Source: a virus
DNA: 39,602 nucleotides
Direction: 5' to 3' (one strand)
Virus record (IMG/VR): IMGVR_UViG_3300037264_002168
Span: 1 to 39,602 of that record
A model generated the notes under the pieces. It searched no databases. It was not told where the DNA came from and was given only the letters and a program-made list of their open reading frames with translations. Position 1 is the first letter of the stretch. Every line of letters starts with the position of its first letter. The position numbers were made by a program, and so were the translations under genes. Below, one piece after another: positions 22,629 to 31,030 of the stretch.

Positions 22629-22928
22629 ATGAGAAAAAATATCTCGAAAATTCAACCATCCCCAGGCTATGTACTTCTTGAAATCTTAGAGAATGAAAAA
22701 CCATCCTCTTTCATAATTGCAGATAAAGACGCGACTCCACAAAGAGGAAAAGTATTGTCAATTGGTGATTTTACATTTCATGAAGGGGTAGATGAGGAAT
22801 TTCATGCCCCCTGTAAAGTAGGAGATGCTGTTATTCACAGCGGGTACGGATACGAGAATATTCGTGTTGAAGGAGAACAATACCGGCTATGTCCATTTAG
22901 TAAAATATTGGCAGTTATAAAAAAATGA
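22629..22928 (+). CDS. groES: GroES-like co-chaperonin
   Basis: The 99-residue protein matches the Cpn10 barrel: IQPSPGYVLLEIL at the start, a mobile-loop-like stretch around 24-37 (EKPSSFIIADKDATPQ), RGKVLSIGD, then CKVGDAVIHSGYGYE and a final SKILAVIKK strand. Length is normal for GroES. It caps the GroEL ring during folding. A groEL gene follows after one small gene, and a strong consensus promoter precedes it, so the phage carries a complete chaperonin operon, presumably for its own virion proteins. Confidence 0.8.
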   Translation: MRKNISKIQPSPGYVLLEILENEKPSSFIIADKDATPQRGKVLSIGDFTFHEGVDEEFHAPCKVGDAVIHSGYGYENIRVEGEQYRLCPFSKILAVIKK

Positions 22929-23119
22929 AATCTATTGCTATTGTCTGTTGTTGGCGCTGTAAAAATAAGAAAAGTCAATTATTCCGTTGTGTTGATAAGG
23001 AAGGAAGTATGACTGATGATTATATATGTAAAGACTGCAAAGATTATTCTGGATTGAAAGCACCAGAGATAGGAAATCAGTCAAGAATATATTTCAAAAA
23101 GGAGACCCATGACAAATAA
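22925..23119 (+). CDS. Small zinc-ribbon protein between groES and groEL
   Basis: The 64-residue protein has CCWRC (residues 8-12) and CKDC (about 35-38), a zinc ribbon. It overlaps groES by ATGA and groEL by 11 nt, so all three are translationally coupled. The overlap suggests a chaperonin-linked task, but nothing in the sequence identifies it. Confidence 0.65.
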   Translation: MKSIAIVCCWRCKNKKSQLFRCVDKEGSMTDDYICKDCKDYSGLKAPEIGNQSRIYFKKETHDK

Positions 23120-24692
23120 ATACTCTCTCACAAAATTCAACGAACAAGCGCGAAAATCCCTTCTTGATGGCGCAAAAGAAGTTTATACTGCCGTTTCCAC
23201 TACTCTTGGAGCGCGGGGAAGAAATATCACTATTCATAATCATTATCAGACAAAATCAATTCACGACGGAGTTAAAGTTTCCCAGTCTATCAATCCAAAA
23301 GACGACTTTGAAAATGCCGGTGCTGAAATGTTGAAAGAGTCAGCGCAACGACAAGTTTCTGTCGCCGGTGATGGTACAACGCTTGCTATTATCTTAGGTT
23401 ATGCAATCGCCTCAGAAGCGGAAAAAATGGTCAATGCCGGTGTCAACCCTATGGCACTTCGGGCAGGACTTGAAAAAGGATGCGATCTTCTTGTTAAAGA
23501 GATTAAAAAACTTTCCACACCTGTTACTTCTAAGGAACAAAAAGTACAGATCGCTACTATCGCCAGTCAAAATAAGGAATTAGGTGAACTTATAGGCGAC
23601 ACTCTTCATAGGGCAGGAGTTGAAGGAGTCATTACTATTGAGGAAGCAATCGGATCAGAAACCTTTGTCGAACATAAAGAAGGAGTACAAATAGATTCAG
23701 GATTTAAGACGGATTATTTTATTACCAACCCTCACTCAATGACCGCGACGGTTTCAAAAGCGAAAATACTTGTCACTGATTATAAACTCAATGACATTCA
23801 TGAACTTGTGCCATTATTCAAAAACGTCATTGAAACAAACGGGGTACATAATATCGTCATTATCTCCGAAGACATAGAAGGGACAGTATTGGCGACCTTG
23901 GCTCAAAACAAAATTCAGGGGAAACTCAACACATTGGCTATCAAAGCCCCTACATTCCAACAGGAACAGGTCTTGCGTGATATTGCCACAATTGTCGGAG
24001 CTAAATTTATCTCCCAAGAGATGACGATAGATTTGAAGGAATTGACCATTGATGACCTGGGCTATGCAGACCAAGTTACCTCATCCCGCACCGCTACGGT
24101 CATCGTAGGGGGTGGAGGAAAGGATACCGCAGTCAAGGAGAGGATCGACTCAATCAAATCACAGCTAGAAGAAGAGGAAAACGAATTTAACAAACAAAAG
24201 TTACGAGAACGGTTAGCGAAACTTACTGGCGGGGTCTATGTCGTCTATGTCGGCGGGCAGACCGAGGTTGAAATGGTAGACCGAAAAGAGAGAATAGATG
24301 ATGCAATCCAAGCCACCCGCGCGGCAATGAAAGAAGGCATTATCCCTGGCGGTGAGATTGTCTTTTTAGGGATTGATAAAGTGTTAAAACCCAAGAATGA
24401 CGATGAAGATTATGCGTTTCGGATATTGAAGAATGCACTCAAAAAACCATTTGAAAAGTTAGTTGAAAACGCTGGATTTAATGCCGGACAATTACAAGAA
24501 CGATTATCAAAAGAACTTAAAGGAATGGGTATTGATGTTACCACAGGGGAAATAGTCAACATGGTAGAAAAAGGTATTATTGACCCTACTCTTGTCGCAA
24601 CCGAGGCGATTAGAAATGGAGTGAGTGTAGCAATCTCAATCATTTTGAGTGGCGGGACAGTATGTGAGATTGAAGAAGAAAAAGGAAAATAA
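23109..24692 (+). CDS. groEL: Chaperonin GroEL
   Basis: The 527-residue protein covers the full Cpn60 architecture. Equatorial motifs are TTLGARGRNI and AGDGTT with the catalytic Asp near 88; the apical domain spans about 190-375; RIDDAIQATRAAMKEG carries the second catalytic Asp. The C-terminal DPTLVATEAIRNGVSVA segment ends at EEEKGK without the Gly-Gly-Met tail of bacterial GroEL. The loop after GRN reads HNHYQTKSIHDG rather than the usual ...TITKDG. It is probably an active folding chamber specialised for phage proteins. GGAGACC lies before ATG 23109. Confidence 0.93.
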   Translation: MTNKYSLTKFNEQARKSLLDGAKEVYTAVSTTLGARGRNITIHNHYQTKSIHDGVKVSQSINPKDDFENAGAEMLKESAQRQVSVAGDGTTLAIILGYAIASEAEKMVNAGVNPMALRAGLEKGCDLLVKEIKKLSTPVTSKEQKVQIATIASQNKELGELIGDTLHRAGVEGVITIEEAIGSETFVEHKEGVQIDSGFKTDYFITNPHSMTATVSKAKILVTDYKLNDIHELVPLFKNVIETNGVHNIVIISEDIEGTVLATLAQNKIQGKLNTLAIKAPTFQQEQVLRDIATIVGAKFISQEMTIDLKELTIDDLGYADQVTSSRTATVIVGGGGKDTAVKERIDSIKSQLEEEENEFNKQKLRERLAKLTGGVYVVYVGGQTEVEMVDRKERIDDAIQATRAAMKEGIIPGGEIVFLGIDKVLKPKNDDEDYAFRILKNALKKPFEKLVENAGFNAGQLQERLSKELKGMGIDVTTGEIVNMVEKGIIDPTLVATEAIRNGVSVAISIILSGGTVCEIEEEKGK

Positions 24693-24693
24693 T

Positions 24694-24846
24694 ATGAAAA
24701 AACCTACTGAAGAAGAAATTCGACGAGATGAAGATATAAAAGTAATGGAACGCATGAAACGAAACATAGAAAACGTATCTAATCCAAAACTGGCATTGGC
24801 AATTATTTGGAATTGTATAAATCACGCATTAAAGAAGAAAAAATAA
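24694..24846 (+). CDS. Small charged helical protein
   Basis: The 50-residue protein (MKKPTEEEIRRDEDIKVMER...) begins one base after the groEL stop, with AAAGGAAAAT upstream. It is helical with a lysine-rich end. No family recognised. Confidence 0.55.
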   Translation: MKKPTEEEIRRDEDIKVMERMKRNIENVSNPKLALAIIWNCINHALKKKK

Positions 24847-24847
24847 T

Positions 24848-25006
24848 ATGATAAAAATAACACCAAGACAATTGATGAAAGAGATCAAAGAATTAGAACC
24901 TAAAAATATAATTGATTATATTTTCAAAGGTTCTGGATTATATCAATGGGGAATAAAGAATAAACTAATTTCAAAACAATCTATTTTCAAGAGACATATA
25001 AAATGA
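24848..25006 (+). CDS. Small basic hypothetical protein
   Basis: The 52-residue basic protein (MIKITPRQLMKEIKELEPKN...) begins right after the previous stop and overlaps the next gene by ATGA. The tight packing supports it. Function unknown. Confidence 0.5.
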   Translation: MIKITPRQLMKEIKELEPKNIIDYIFKGSGLYQWGIKNKLISKQSIFKRHIK

Positions 25007-25203
25007 AATGCTCATACGATTTACATGATCCAGAAGAAAAATGTGAGAATGATGTAGTGTACTTTACAGTCACCCTTGGTTCTTATTATTTTCCAAGCTC
25101 CAGACTATGCATTATCCATTTGAAGAAACTCTATGAACAATTTGTTATTTTTATCAAAAATGAAGAAATGTCCAAACTGTCAGAAAAACCCAGCAATAAT
25201 TGA
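25003..25203 (+). CDS. Small cysteine-containing hypothetical protein
   Basis: The 66-residue protein has CSYDLHD...KCEND (residues 3-15) and a later CIIHL, perhaps a metal site of C-C-C-H type. It overlaps both neighbours. Function unknown. Confidence 0.5.
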   Translation: MKCSYDLHDPEEKCENDVVYFTVTLGSYYFPSSRLCIIHLKKLYEQFVIFIKNEEMSKLSEKPSNN

Positions 25204-25528
25204 TGATACCTATGGTGTGACGGAATGTGAAGAATGCAGAAATAAAAAGGTTACATTCAATCGAACATCTGAATTTACAACAGAAAGTATTCAAGAAGGT
25301 CGAAGAGAATATGGAAAAGATAGATTGCAACCATTCAGAGATGGTGTTGTCAGTAAAGAATACTTAGAACAATACGGACGAACTGGAATTAACGTCACCG
25401 ATGAACAGATAAAAAATGCGAAGTATGTTTGGAAGGATACGAAAGGCTGGTGGAATAGAGAGAAAACAAAAGGTGGACGAACTAAAGCATGGAAGGATAA
25501 AAATGTTGACAAAGCATTTCAAAAGTGA
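25160..25528 (+). CDS. Zinc-ribbon hypothetical protein
   Basis: From ATG 25160 the 122-residue protein opens with CPNCQKN and CEECRN (residues 4-26), a zinc ribbon. A polar domain follows, with YGKDRLQPFRDGVVSKEYLEQYG and a Trp/Lys-rich end. The domain after the ribbon occurs, as I recall, in small phage proteins of unknown role. It overlaps the upstream gene by 44 nt in another frame. Confidence 0.6.
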   Translation: MKKCPNCQKNPAIIDDTYGVTECEECRNKKVTFNRTSEFTTESIQEGRREYGKDRLQPFRDGVVSKEYLEQYGRTGINVTDEQIKNAKYVWKDTKGWWNREKTKGGRTKAWKDKNVDKAFQK

Positions 25529-25540
25529 AATAACAAAAGT

Positions 25541-25795
25541 ATGAATGATAAGGTCTATGATTTGATCGTCAAGATTTTAGATAGCGATTTATCAAAAGAA
25601 TCGAAAGATGAAATAGTCCGTTTCTATACCCTTCCCCGTAATACCCCTGTTCAACCTATGATAGAACTTCCCGAAGACGATGAGGGATTAGGAACCATCC
25701 ATAGACCGACAGCAAAAGACGAACAGAGAAAACTCAATCCAAGAAAAGCACAAGAAGAAGATGCGATGAGCGACACATTAAAAGGACGTGTATGA
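25541..25795 (+). CDS. Hypothetical acidic protein
   Basis: The 84-residue hydrophilic protein has a helical N-terminus (VYDLIVKILDSDLSKESKDEIVRFY) and a disordered charged tail. It is the last early gene. A 20-codon frame overlaps its stop by ATGA (25792), which I do not consider supported. Confidence 0.6.
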   Translation: MNDKVYDLIVKILDSDLSKESKDEIVRFYTLPRNTPVQPMIELPEDDEGLGTIHRPTAKDEQRKLNPRKAQEEDAMSDTLKGRV

Positions 25796-25955
25796 TTTTA
25801 TCCTGCTATAACAATCCAACTCTTGCTCTAACCCATTATGGACCGACAAGATAAGTTGCGATTGTTTTACCGTGGGCGTTGTCTATTGAGTTGAAGGAAT
25901 GTCTGAACCCATATATTTCTTCATTAGTCTGCGATAGGCGAGGCTCACGTTTGCG
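25796..25955 (+). other. Gene-free stretch before terminase; possible packaging site
   Basis: About 160 nt without a convincing gene lies just upstream of terS, where cos or pac sites are often found. CACG-TTTG-CGTG (25946-25957) is a small hairpin/dyad touching the terS promoter. No other repeat is evident to me. A packaging role is inferred only from position. Confidence 0.3.
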
Positions 25956-25970
25956 TGTTATAATAAAGTA
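25956..25970 (+). promoter_or_regulatory. Extended -10 promoter of terS
   Basis: TGTTATAAT (25956-25964), six bases, ATG 25971. A CACG/CGTG dyad overlaps its upstream edge and could be an operator. Confidence 0.75.
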
Positions 25971-26411
25971 ATGGCAAAAAAGTCAAATAAAAACGGTAGA
26001 CCTTCTAAATATGTATCAAAATATTGTAAAGAAGTCATCACATTCTTTGATATAGAACCTCATACCGTATCTTCAAAAGTAACGACCTATAAAAATGGAA
26101 CGACAATAGAAGAAGAAGTGGAAATAGCAAATGATCTCCCAACGCTTGCCTCATTTGCATCGAAGATAGGTATTCATAGAGATACACTTAATCAATGGAC
26201 AAAAAATCATAAAGAGTTTTCCGACGCTATAAAAAAGGCAAAGGAACTCCAAGAGAAGATTTTGGTCACTAATGGACTGAAAGGATTGTATAATCCGGCA
26301 TTCGCAATTTTCACTGCAAAAAATATTATTGGATGGAAAGATAGACAAGATATAACGAGTGATGACTCAAAATTAACAGGGCCTTATATATACATCCCAA
26401 AAAAAGAATGA
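25971..26411 (+). CDS. terS: Terminase small subunit
   Basis: The 146-residue protein has a GRPSKY start and a helix-turn-helix-like region (LPTLASFASKIGIHRDTLNQW, about 56-77). The FSDAIKKAKELQEKILVTNGLKGLYNPAFAIFTAKNIIGWKDR segment is typical of phage small terminases and DNA-packaging proteins. It recognises the packaging site and recruits the large subunit. It has a leaderless-type promoter. Its stop overlaps the HNH gene that separates it from terL. Confidence 0.8.
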   Translation: MAKKSNKNGRPSKYVSKYCKEVITFFDIEPHTVSSKVTTYKNGTTIEEEVEIANDLPTLASFASKIGIHRDTLNQWTKNHKEFSDAIKKAKELQEKILVTNGLKGLYNPAFAIFTAKNIIGWKDRQDITSDDSKLTGPYIYIPKKE

Positions 26412-26833
26412 ATAAAATAAATTCAAAAGGCCAATTTATTAAAAATCATATTCCTTGGAATAAGGGAATGAAAGTCGTAAGCAATACTGGTCGAACTCAC
26501 TTCAAAAAAGGACAAATACCATGGAATAAAGGAAAACCATATATAAAAATACGAGGAAAAAATCATTATAGATGGAAAGGGGGTTTTTGGATAGATAAAG
26601 ATGGATATAAAGTCATTGATATTAAAAGAGGTAAGAAAAAAATACGATACTTTGAGCATCGTAAAATAATGGAGGATCATGTCGGAAGAAAGTTAAATCC
26701 CAACGAGGACGTTCATCATGTCGATGGCAATAAACTGAATAATTCAATCAAAAACTTGTTATTATTAGGAAAATCAGAACATACAAAAATTCATTATTTA
26801 CAGAAAGGCGGTGGTGTCCAATTCAACCCCTAG
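26408..26833 (+). CDS. HNH homing endonuclease between terS and terL
   Basis: The 141-residue protein contains two NUMOD3-like motifs (GQFIKNHIPWNKG, KKGQIPWNKGK). A WKGGFWIDKDGYKVI strand pair and an HNH core follow: EHRKIMEDHVGR, VHHVDGNKLNNSIKNL and SEHTKIH. It overlaps terS by ATGA, and its last codons overlap the first terL codons in another frame. Its insertion here coincides with loss of a normal start codon for terL, so the end of the cassette may have replaced the original terL start. Confidence 0.85.
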   Translation: MNKINSKGQFIKNHIPWNKGMKVVSNTGRTHFKKGQIPWNKGKPYIKIRGKNHYRWKGGFWIDKDGYKVIDIKRGKKKIRYFEHRKIMEDHVGRKLNPNEDVHHVDGNKLNNSIKNLLLLGKSEHTKIHYLQKGGGVQFNP

Positions 26834-28251
26834 ACCCGCAAGAAATATGGCGACCCTTTCCAAAGCAGGAACGAGCATTAACAATTTCTCCTCAAGAAGC
26901 GTTTGAGATACTTTTTGGCGGAGCTAGGGGTCCTTAGCTAGGCAAGACAGATGCGGGCGTTATATGGCTTCTTGGTCCACCAGATAAAAATAATAAACTC
27001 TACATAGATCATTCCCGTTATCGTGCCTTGGTTCTTCGGCGTGATTATGATGATCTCTCTGATTGGATTGATAGAGCCTCCTATATGTATAAGCGCTACG
27101 GAGCAAAAATTGTAGGTCAACCTGCAGTTGTGAAGTGGCCCAGTGGCGCGAAGTTCCGGTTAGGTCATCTCAAGAACCGACAATCATACGAAAAATATCT
27201 CGGTCACGAATATCAACGTATCCTCATTGAAGAACTTACACAGATTTCAGAGGAAAAACATTATGATAATATCCTTGGATCATGCCGAAGCACCATTACT
27301 GAACTCCAACCTCAAGTATTTAATACAAGTAATCCTCCTGGTGTTGGCCATCTGTGGGTAAAAGAACGATTTGTAGACCCTGCACCGTTCAATACTATTT
27401 TTCAAGGTGAGGATAAGCGGGGAAGAATTTACATTCCTGGCACCGTAGAAGACAACCCGATCTGGTTAGCTAAGAACCCTGGCTACATAGATTATCTTGA
27501 GAGTTTGAAAGACAAAGACCCTGATCTCTATCGTGCATGGCGGCATGGTGACTGGGATGTGATGGCTGGACAATACTTCAAAACATTCCGACGAAATACT
27601 CATGTTGTCCCTCCATTTCAACCGAAAGATAATTTGGTTAAGTTTGGCGGCTTTGATTGGGGAAGGGCAAAACCATTTTGTTTTTTAGCTGGTGCATTGG
27701 AAAAAGTGGTGTATATTGATGATGATTTGAATGAGTATAAGTTTAACCGCATATGGATTTATCGCGAACTCTATGATGTCGAGAAAGAACCGAAAGAATG
27801 GGCTGAATTGATAAAAAGGGCTGTTCATTTAGAACAATTTGATAGAATAAGTGCTGATCCTAGTATATTTCACAAAAAGGATGACGGATCGCGTTCTATT
27901 GCTGACCAGTTTAAAGAGAATGATGTTCTTTTATTACCAGCAAATAATGATCGCATCGGCGGGTGGGAGGTAGTGAAGAACTGGATGAGTATCGCTCCTG
28001 ACGGATTACCCTATCTCCTCATTAGTGAAATGTGTACAAATTTAATTAGAACAATTCCAGCGCAAATACATGATGAGAATAACCCAGAGGATTTGGATAC
28101 AAACGCGGAAGATCATAGTGAGGATGCTTTAAGATACCTTTTGATGCACATTGTATGGATTGATGCTATTTTAGGTGGTATCAAACGAAAGCAACAACAA
28201 CGACTTATCCCCAAACACGTCAATCTAGTTGATCCAACAAAGTTTAAGTAG
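26821..28251 (+). CDS. terL: Terminase large subunit, interrupted by an in-frame TAG in Walker A
   Basis: Frame 26821-28251 encodes a DNA-packaging ATPase/nuclease. It shows FGGARGP-stop-LGKTDAG (Walker A), RILIEELTQ (Walker B), FNTSNPPGVGHLW (coupling motif), FGGFDWGRAKP, ISADPS and EDHSEDALRYLL (nuclease acids). The TAG is 26935-26937. Removing the six bases TAGCTA would restore GGARGPGKT exactly. No ATG, GTG or TTG lies in frame between the upstream stop (26740) and the TAG; ATT 26821 is a possible start. The uninterrupted frame from 26938 lacks most of Walker A if begun at TTG 27028. Either a rare variant or error, or expression by an unusual route. Confidence 0.8.
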
Positions 28252-28252
28252 A

Positions 28253-28268
28253 TGGTATAATAGAAGTA
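28253..28268 (+). promoter_or_regulatory. Extended -10 promoter
   Basis: TGGTATAAT (28253-28261), seven bases, ATG 28269. It begins one base after the terL stop. Confidence 0.7.
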
Positions 28269-28676
28269 ATGGCAAAACCTGAACCTGGACAAAAAAAAGT
28301 TGAAACAATTTGGTTAGATGCTGAAATTTCTACTAATGGAGAACCAAAAACTAAACTTTTTCGTTGTCCTAATTGTGGTCTTCCTATTGTTGAATATACT
28401 GGAGAAATAGTAAGAATAATACCAGGATTACATTTATATAATCCATCAATAATTATTAAATGTAAGGGATCAGTACCAGTAAACATAAAATATAAAGAGT
28501 ATTTTATTGTAAAATCTTTACAAGAAAAGGGAATAATGCAAAAAGAAGATTTATCACAACTATCAAAACAGGCAGCAACTTATTCATCTGATGAAGATAT
28601 AGATAGGTGGGAAGAATGTGGATGTTATTATTCATTTGTAGCAAGTGTTTACACAGAAAATTCACAATCAACATAA
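28269..28676 (+). CDS. Zinc-ribbon hypothetical protein between terminase and portal
   Basis: The 135-residue protein has CPNCG (residues 33-37) in a beta context and a later pair of Cys (CGCYYS near 118). The N-terminal half may be a zinc ribbon, and the rest is mixed. The DNA is AT-richer than terL and portal, as for the HNH cassettes, which hints at later acquisition. No nuclease motif is seen. Function unknown. Confidence 0.6.
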   Translation: MAKPEPGQKKVETIWLDAEISTNGEPKTKLFRCPNCGLPIVEYTGEIVRIIPGLHLYNPSIIIKCKGSVPVNIKYKEYFIVKSLQEKGIMQKEDLSQLSKQAATYSSDEDIDRWEECGCYYSFVASVYTENSQST

Positions 28677-28677
28677 T

Positions 28678-30708
28678 ATGGAAAACGATAAAGATCTAGT
28701 TCGTGATGCACCACCAGCACTCTCTCTTGATGTAGAGGATGGAGATCTTGTCACATTCATTACTGCCTACATGAAAAAGGCAGAGGCGTATTTTGATGGA
28801 ACGAAAAAAATAAAAACACGGAGAGAAACAAACGAACGTTTTTACTTCGGCAGACAGATTGACCCCGAAACGCGAACCTATAAAGGTCTTACAGGAACAC
28901 GCAACCTCAAAACTTATGAGAAACCTTATTCTGATAACGTCCTCAAAGAAGGAGAAGACATCTTGCGTCCGATGATTCTCTCACGGCTTCCTGATCTTAT
29001 CGTAAAACCCGGAACGGAAGGAAACGATATATCCCGTCAATCCGCAGAACAAATTACAAAAGTAGTTAATAATGTATTAAGCTCACGCGAAATAAAAAAG
29101 GTGCTTACAAAAGCATTCCGTCATCATTCCCTTTATTTTACCGGCGTTATCAAATACCGTTGGGATCCGACAGCAGGAAAGAATGGTGATGTAGTCTTTG
29201 AGGCAATTCACCCCAAGAATATCCTCATGGATCATACCGCAACAGAAAATAATGAACGGGGAATGAAGATTATCGTGCATTATGTTGAAAAGAGCATCAA
29301 AGAATGGATTTTACTGTTCCCTAAAAAAGAAGATGTGATTATTAACTATGCTAAATCAAAAGGTGCGTTTTCAGAAGATTTAGATGAAAAGAGCATGGCA
29401 GTCAATCTCAAATTATTCGAGGTATGGTTTGACTGGTTTGAAAAAGAAAAAGAGTGCGATCCTGAAAATCCAAAATTCAAGTTTTTGAGTGGTGTATGTT
29501 GGATGGCAGGAACGAAAAAAGAAGGACTTTTAGATAAACGCATGAATCCTAACTGGGATTGGGACGGGACAGAAAAACTCTTCTTTAATGGTCAGCCGAT
29601 TCCCGATGAGCAAATTCCTCAAATAGCTATGTTAGGTATGGATGTACCAGGACTACAACGGGAAAAAACATACAAAAACTTCTTCGGTAAACCACGAAAA
29701 CCCTTTATCTTTCTAGGATATGAACAATGGGGAGAACAACCGTTGGATGAAACAACCCGCATAGAAGAAAACATCTTACTTCAAGAGAATTATGACATTC
29801 GCGGAATGCAGATTGTCAAAATGATTGATGATGCACGAGGTAAAAACGTCTGGTCAAGTCTTTCCGGTCTAAAACGGGCAACAATACAGGATCAGGACTT
29901 TGATGATCCTGATGTGGATATGTTTATTAACGGCGAAGTGCCAAAAGTTCACGGATTTATCTCACGAGAGCAACCTTCGACTCAAATGTTTAATGATTTA
30001 ACACGAACCCGCGATAGAATCTTAGCAAAAATCCACATCAGTGCACCAAGCAGGGGTGAAATTCAATCCGATGTTGCTACAACCAATCAAATAGCCCGTG
30101 AATCTGATTTCACCGTAGCCGATGACATTTCAAATGACACGGTAAACGAAGTAGCAACTCAAATGGCTGAGGCATTGCTCCACATGATGAAACTTCGCTA
30201 TACTCCCGATCATTTCAAGGCAGTTTTGGGAGAAAAAGGCGAAACAACCTTCTTACGCTTCCAAAATGACATGATTGAAGATGGCATGGAGGTAGATATT
30301 TTCGCATCCGGCACGGATAAGCTCAAAGCAGAACGTCAGGCTAAGGATGAGGCACAACTAGGGCTTATTGATCCGATTACTTATTATAAAGATACCGGCC
30401 GAAGTGACCCGGAGGGGCGGGCTGAAAAGTTGTTCTTATTCCAGCAAAATCCTGAACTCTATTACAAAAAATTCGTCAAAGGAGAAGATTTACCTGATAT
30501 AGCGGAGCAAATCATGCTGATGAACCAACAAAAACTACAAATGGCCAGTCAAGACGGGCAAGGAGCAGGACAACCAGCTCAAGCCACTACAATGCCCATG
30601 AAGCCATCTGTAGGGAATACATCGAACATTCCCACCACTCCTCAAGGAAGCCCGCGAAATCTTATGCAGAGGGCAGGAGGAGCGATAGCGGGAATGTTTG
30701 GGAGATGA
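28678..30708 (+). CDS. Portal protein
   Basis: The 676-residue protein starts at ATG 28678, one base after the previous stop. Size, gene order (after terL, before scaffold) and sequence character match podovirus-type portals. It has a helical N-terminal wing with TRRETNERFYFGRQID, a central VFEAIHPKNILMDHTA strand region, long stem/crown helices (ENILLQENYDIRGMQIVKMIDD), and a Gln/Pro-rich C-terminal tail. It forms the ring through which DNA enters. Its TGA stop is part of the next extended -10 promoter. Confidence 0.8.
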   Translation: MENDKDLVRDAPPALSLDVEDGDLVTFITAYMKKAEAYFDGTKKIKTRRETNERFYFGRQIDPETRTYKGLTGTRNLKTYEKPYSDNVLKEGEDILRPMILSRLPDLIVKPGTEGNDISRQSAEQITKVVNNVLSSREIKKVLTKAFRHHSLYFTGVIKYRWDPTAGKNGDVVFEAIHPKNILMDHTATENNERGMKIIVHYVEKSIKEWILLFPKKEDVIINYAKSKGAFSEDLDEKSMAVNLKLFEVWFDWFEKEKECDPENPKFKFLSGVCWMAGTKKEGLLDKRMNPNWDWDGTEKLFFNGQPIPDEQIPQIAMLGMDVPGLQREKTYKNFFGKPRKPFIFLGYEQWGEQPLDETTRIEENILLQENYDIRGMQIVKMIDDARGKNVWSSLSGLKRATIQDQDFDDPDVDMFINGEVPKVHGFISREQPSTQMFNDLTRTRDRILAKIHISAPSRGEIQSDVATTNQIARESDFTVADDISNDTVNEVATQMAEALLHMMKLRYTPDHFKAVLGEKGETTFLRFQNDMIEDGMEVDIFASGTDKLKAERQAKDEAQLGLIDPITYYKDTGRSDPEGRAEKLFLFQQNPELYYKKFVKGEDLPDIAEQIMLMNQQKLQMASQDGQGAGQPAQATTMPMKPSVGNTSNIPTTPQGSPRNLMQRAGGAIAGMFGR

Positions 30709-30723
30709 TATAATAAAAACAAT
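30706..30723 (+). promoter_or_regulatory. Extended -10 promoter overlapping portal stop
   Basis: TGATATAAT (30706-30714), nine bases, ATG 30724. The TGA ends the portal gene. The 18 bases around it nearly match those at 964-985. Confidence 0.7.
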
Positions 30724-30891
30724 ATGCCACTTCCCGCCAGTTCATCAATCGGAAAAATAATGCACTTCCTGAAAAAGGATAAACCTGGTATGAGTCATGA
30801 TCAGAAAATTGCGATTTCATTGAGCCAAGCACGAAAACACGGTGCTGATATTCCACTTGCAAAGGAAGCGGTTGCCAAAGCGACTACATGA
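30724..30891 (+). CDS. Small conserved phage protein, DUF6496-like
   Basis: The 55-residue basic protein has SHDQKIAISLSQARKHG, close to the QAIAIGLSEARKKG pattern I recall for DUF6496 proteins near phage head genes. Its role is unknown. It overlaps the next frame by ATGA. Confidence 0.6.
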   Translation: MPLPASSSIGKIMHFLKKDKPGMSHDQKIAISLSQARKHGADIPLAKEAVAKATT

Positions 30892-31028
30892 AGCGGAAAA
30901 TTTATATCCATTTGCCAAAAACAAAGAATTCAAAGAAATTTAGAAGTTTATTTCTAGGAAAATTTACATCTTTTAATTCATTTCCAATAGATAAAACTAT
31001 ATTAAAAGAATTTATTTTTAAGAGATAA
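30888..31028 (+). CDS. Small basic hypothetical protein
   Basis: The 46-residue protein ([18 protein letters not shown]...) is Lys/Phe-rich and overlaps the previous stop by ATGA. Codons are very AT-rich. Support is limited to the overlap and open frame. Confidence 0.4.
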   Translation: MKRKIYIHLPKTKNSKKFRSLFLGKFTSFNSFPIDKTILKEFIFKR

Positions 31029-31030
31029 TG

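Noticed and set aside
26935-26937. Genome-wide recoding of TAG as an amino acid
   Set aside because: TAG ends other genes cleanly (for example 12833, 18913, 26833, 28251), and no suppressor-type tRNA is visible.
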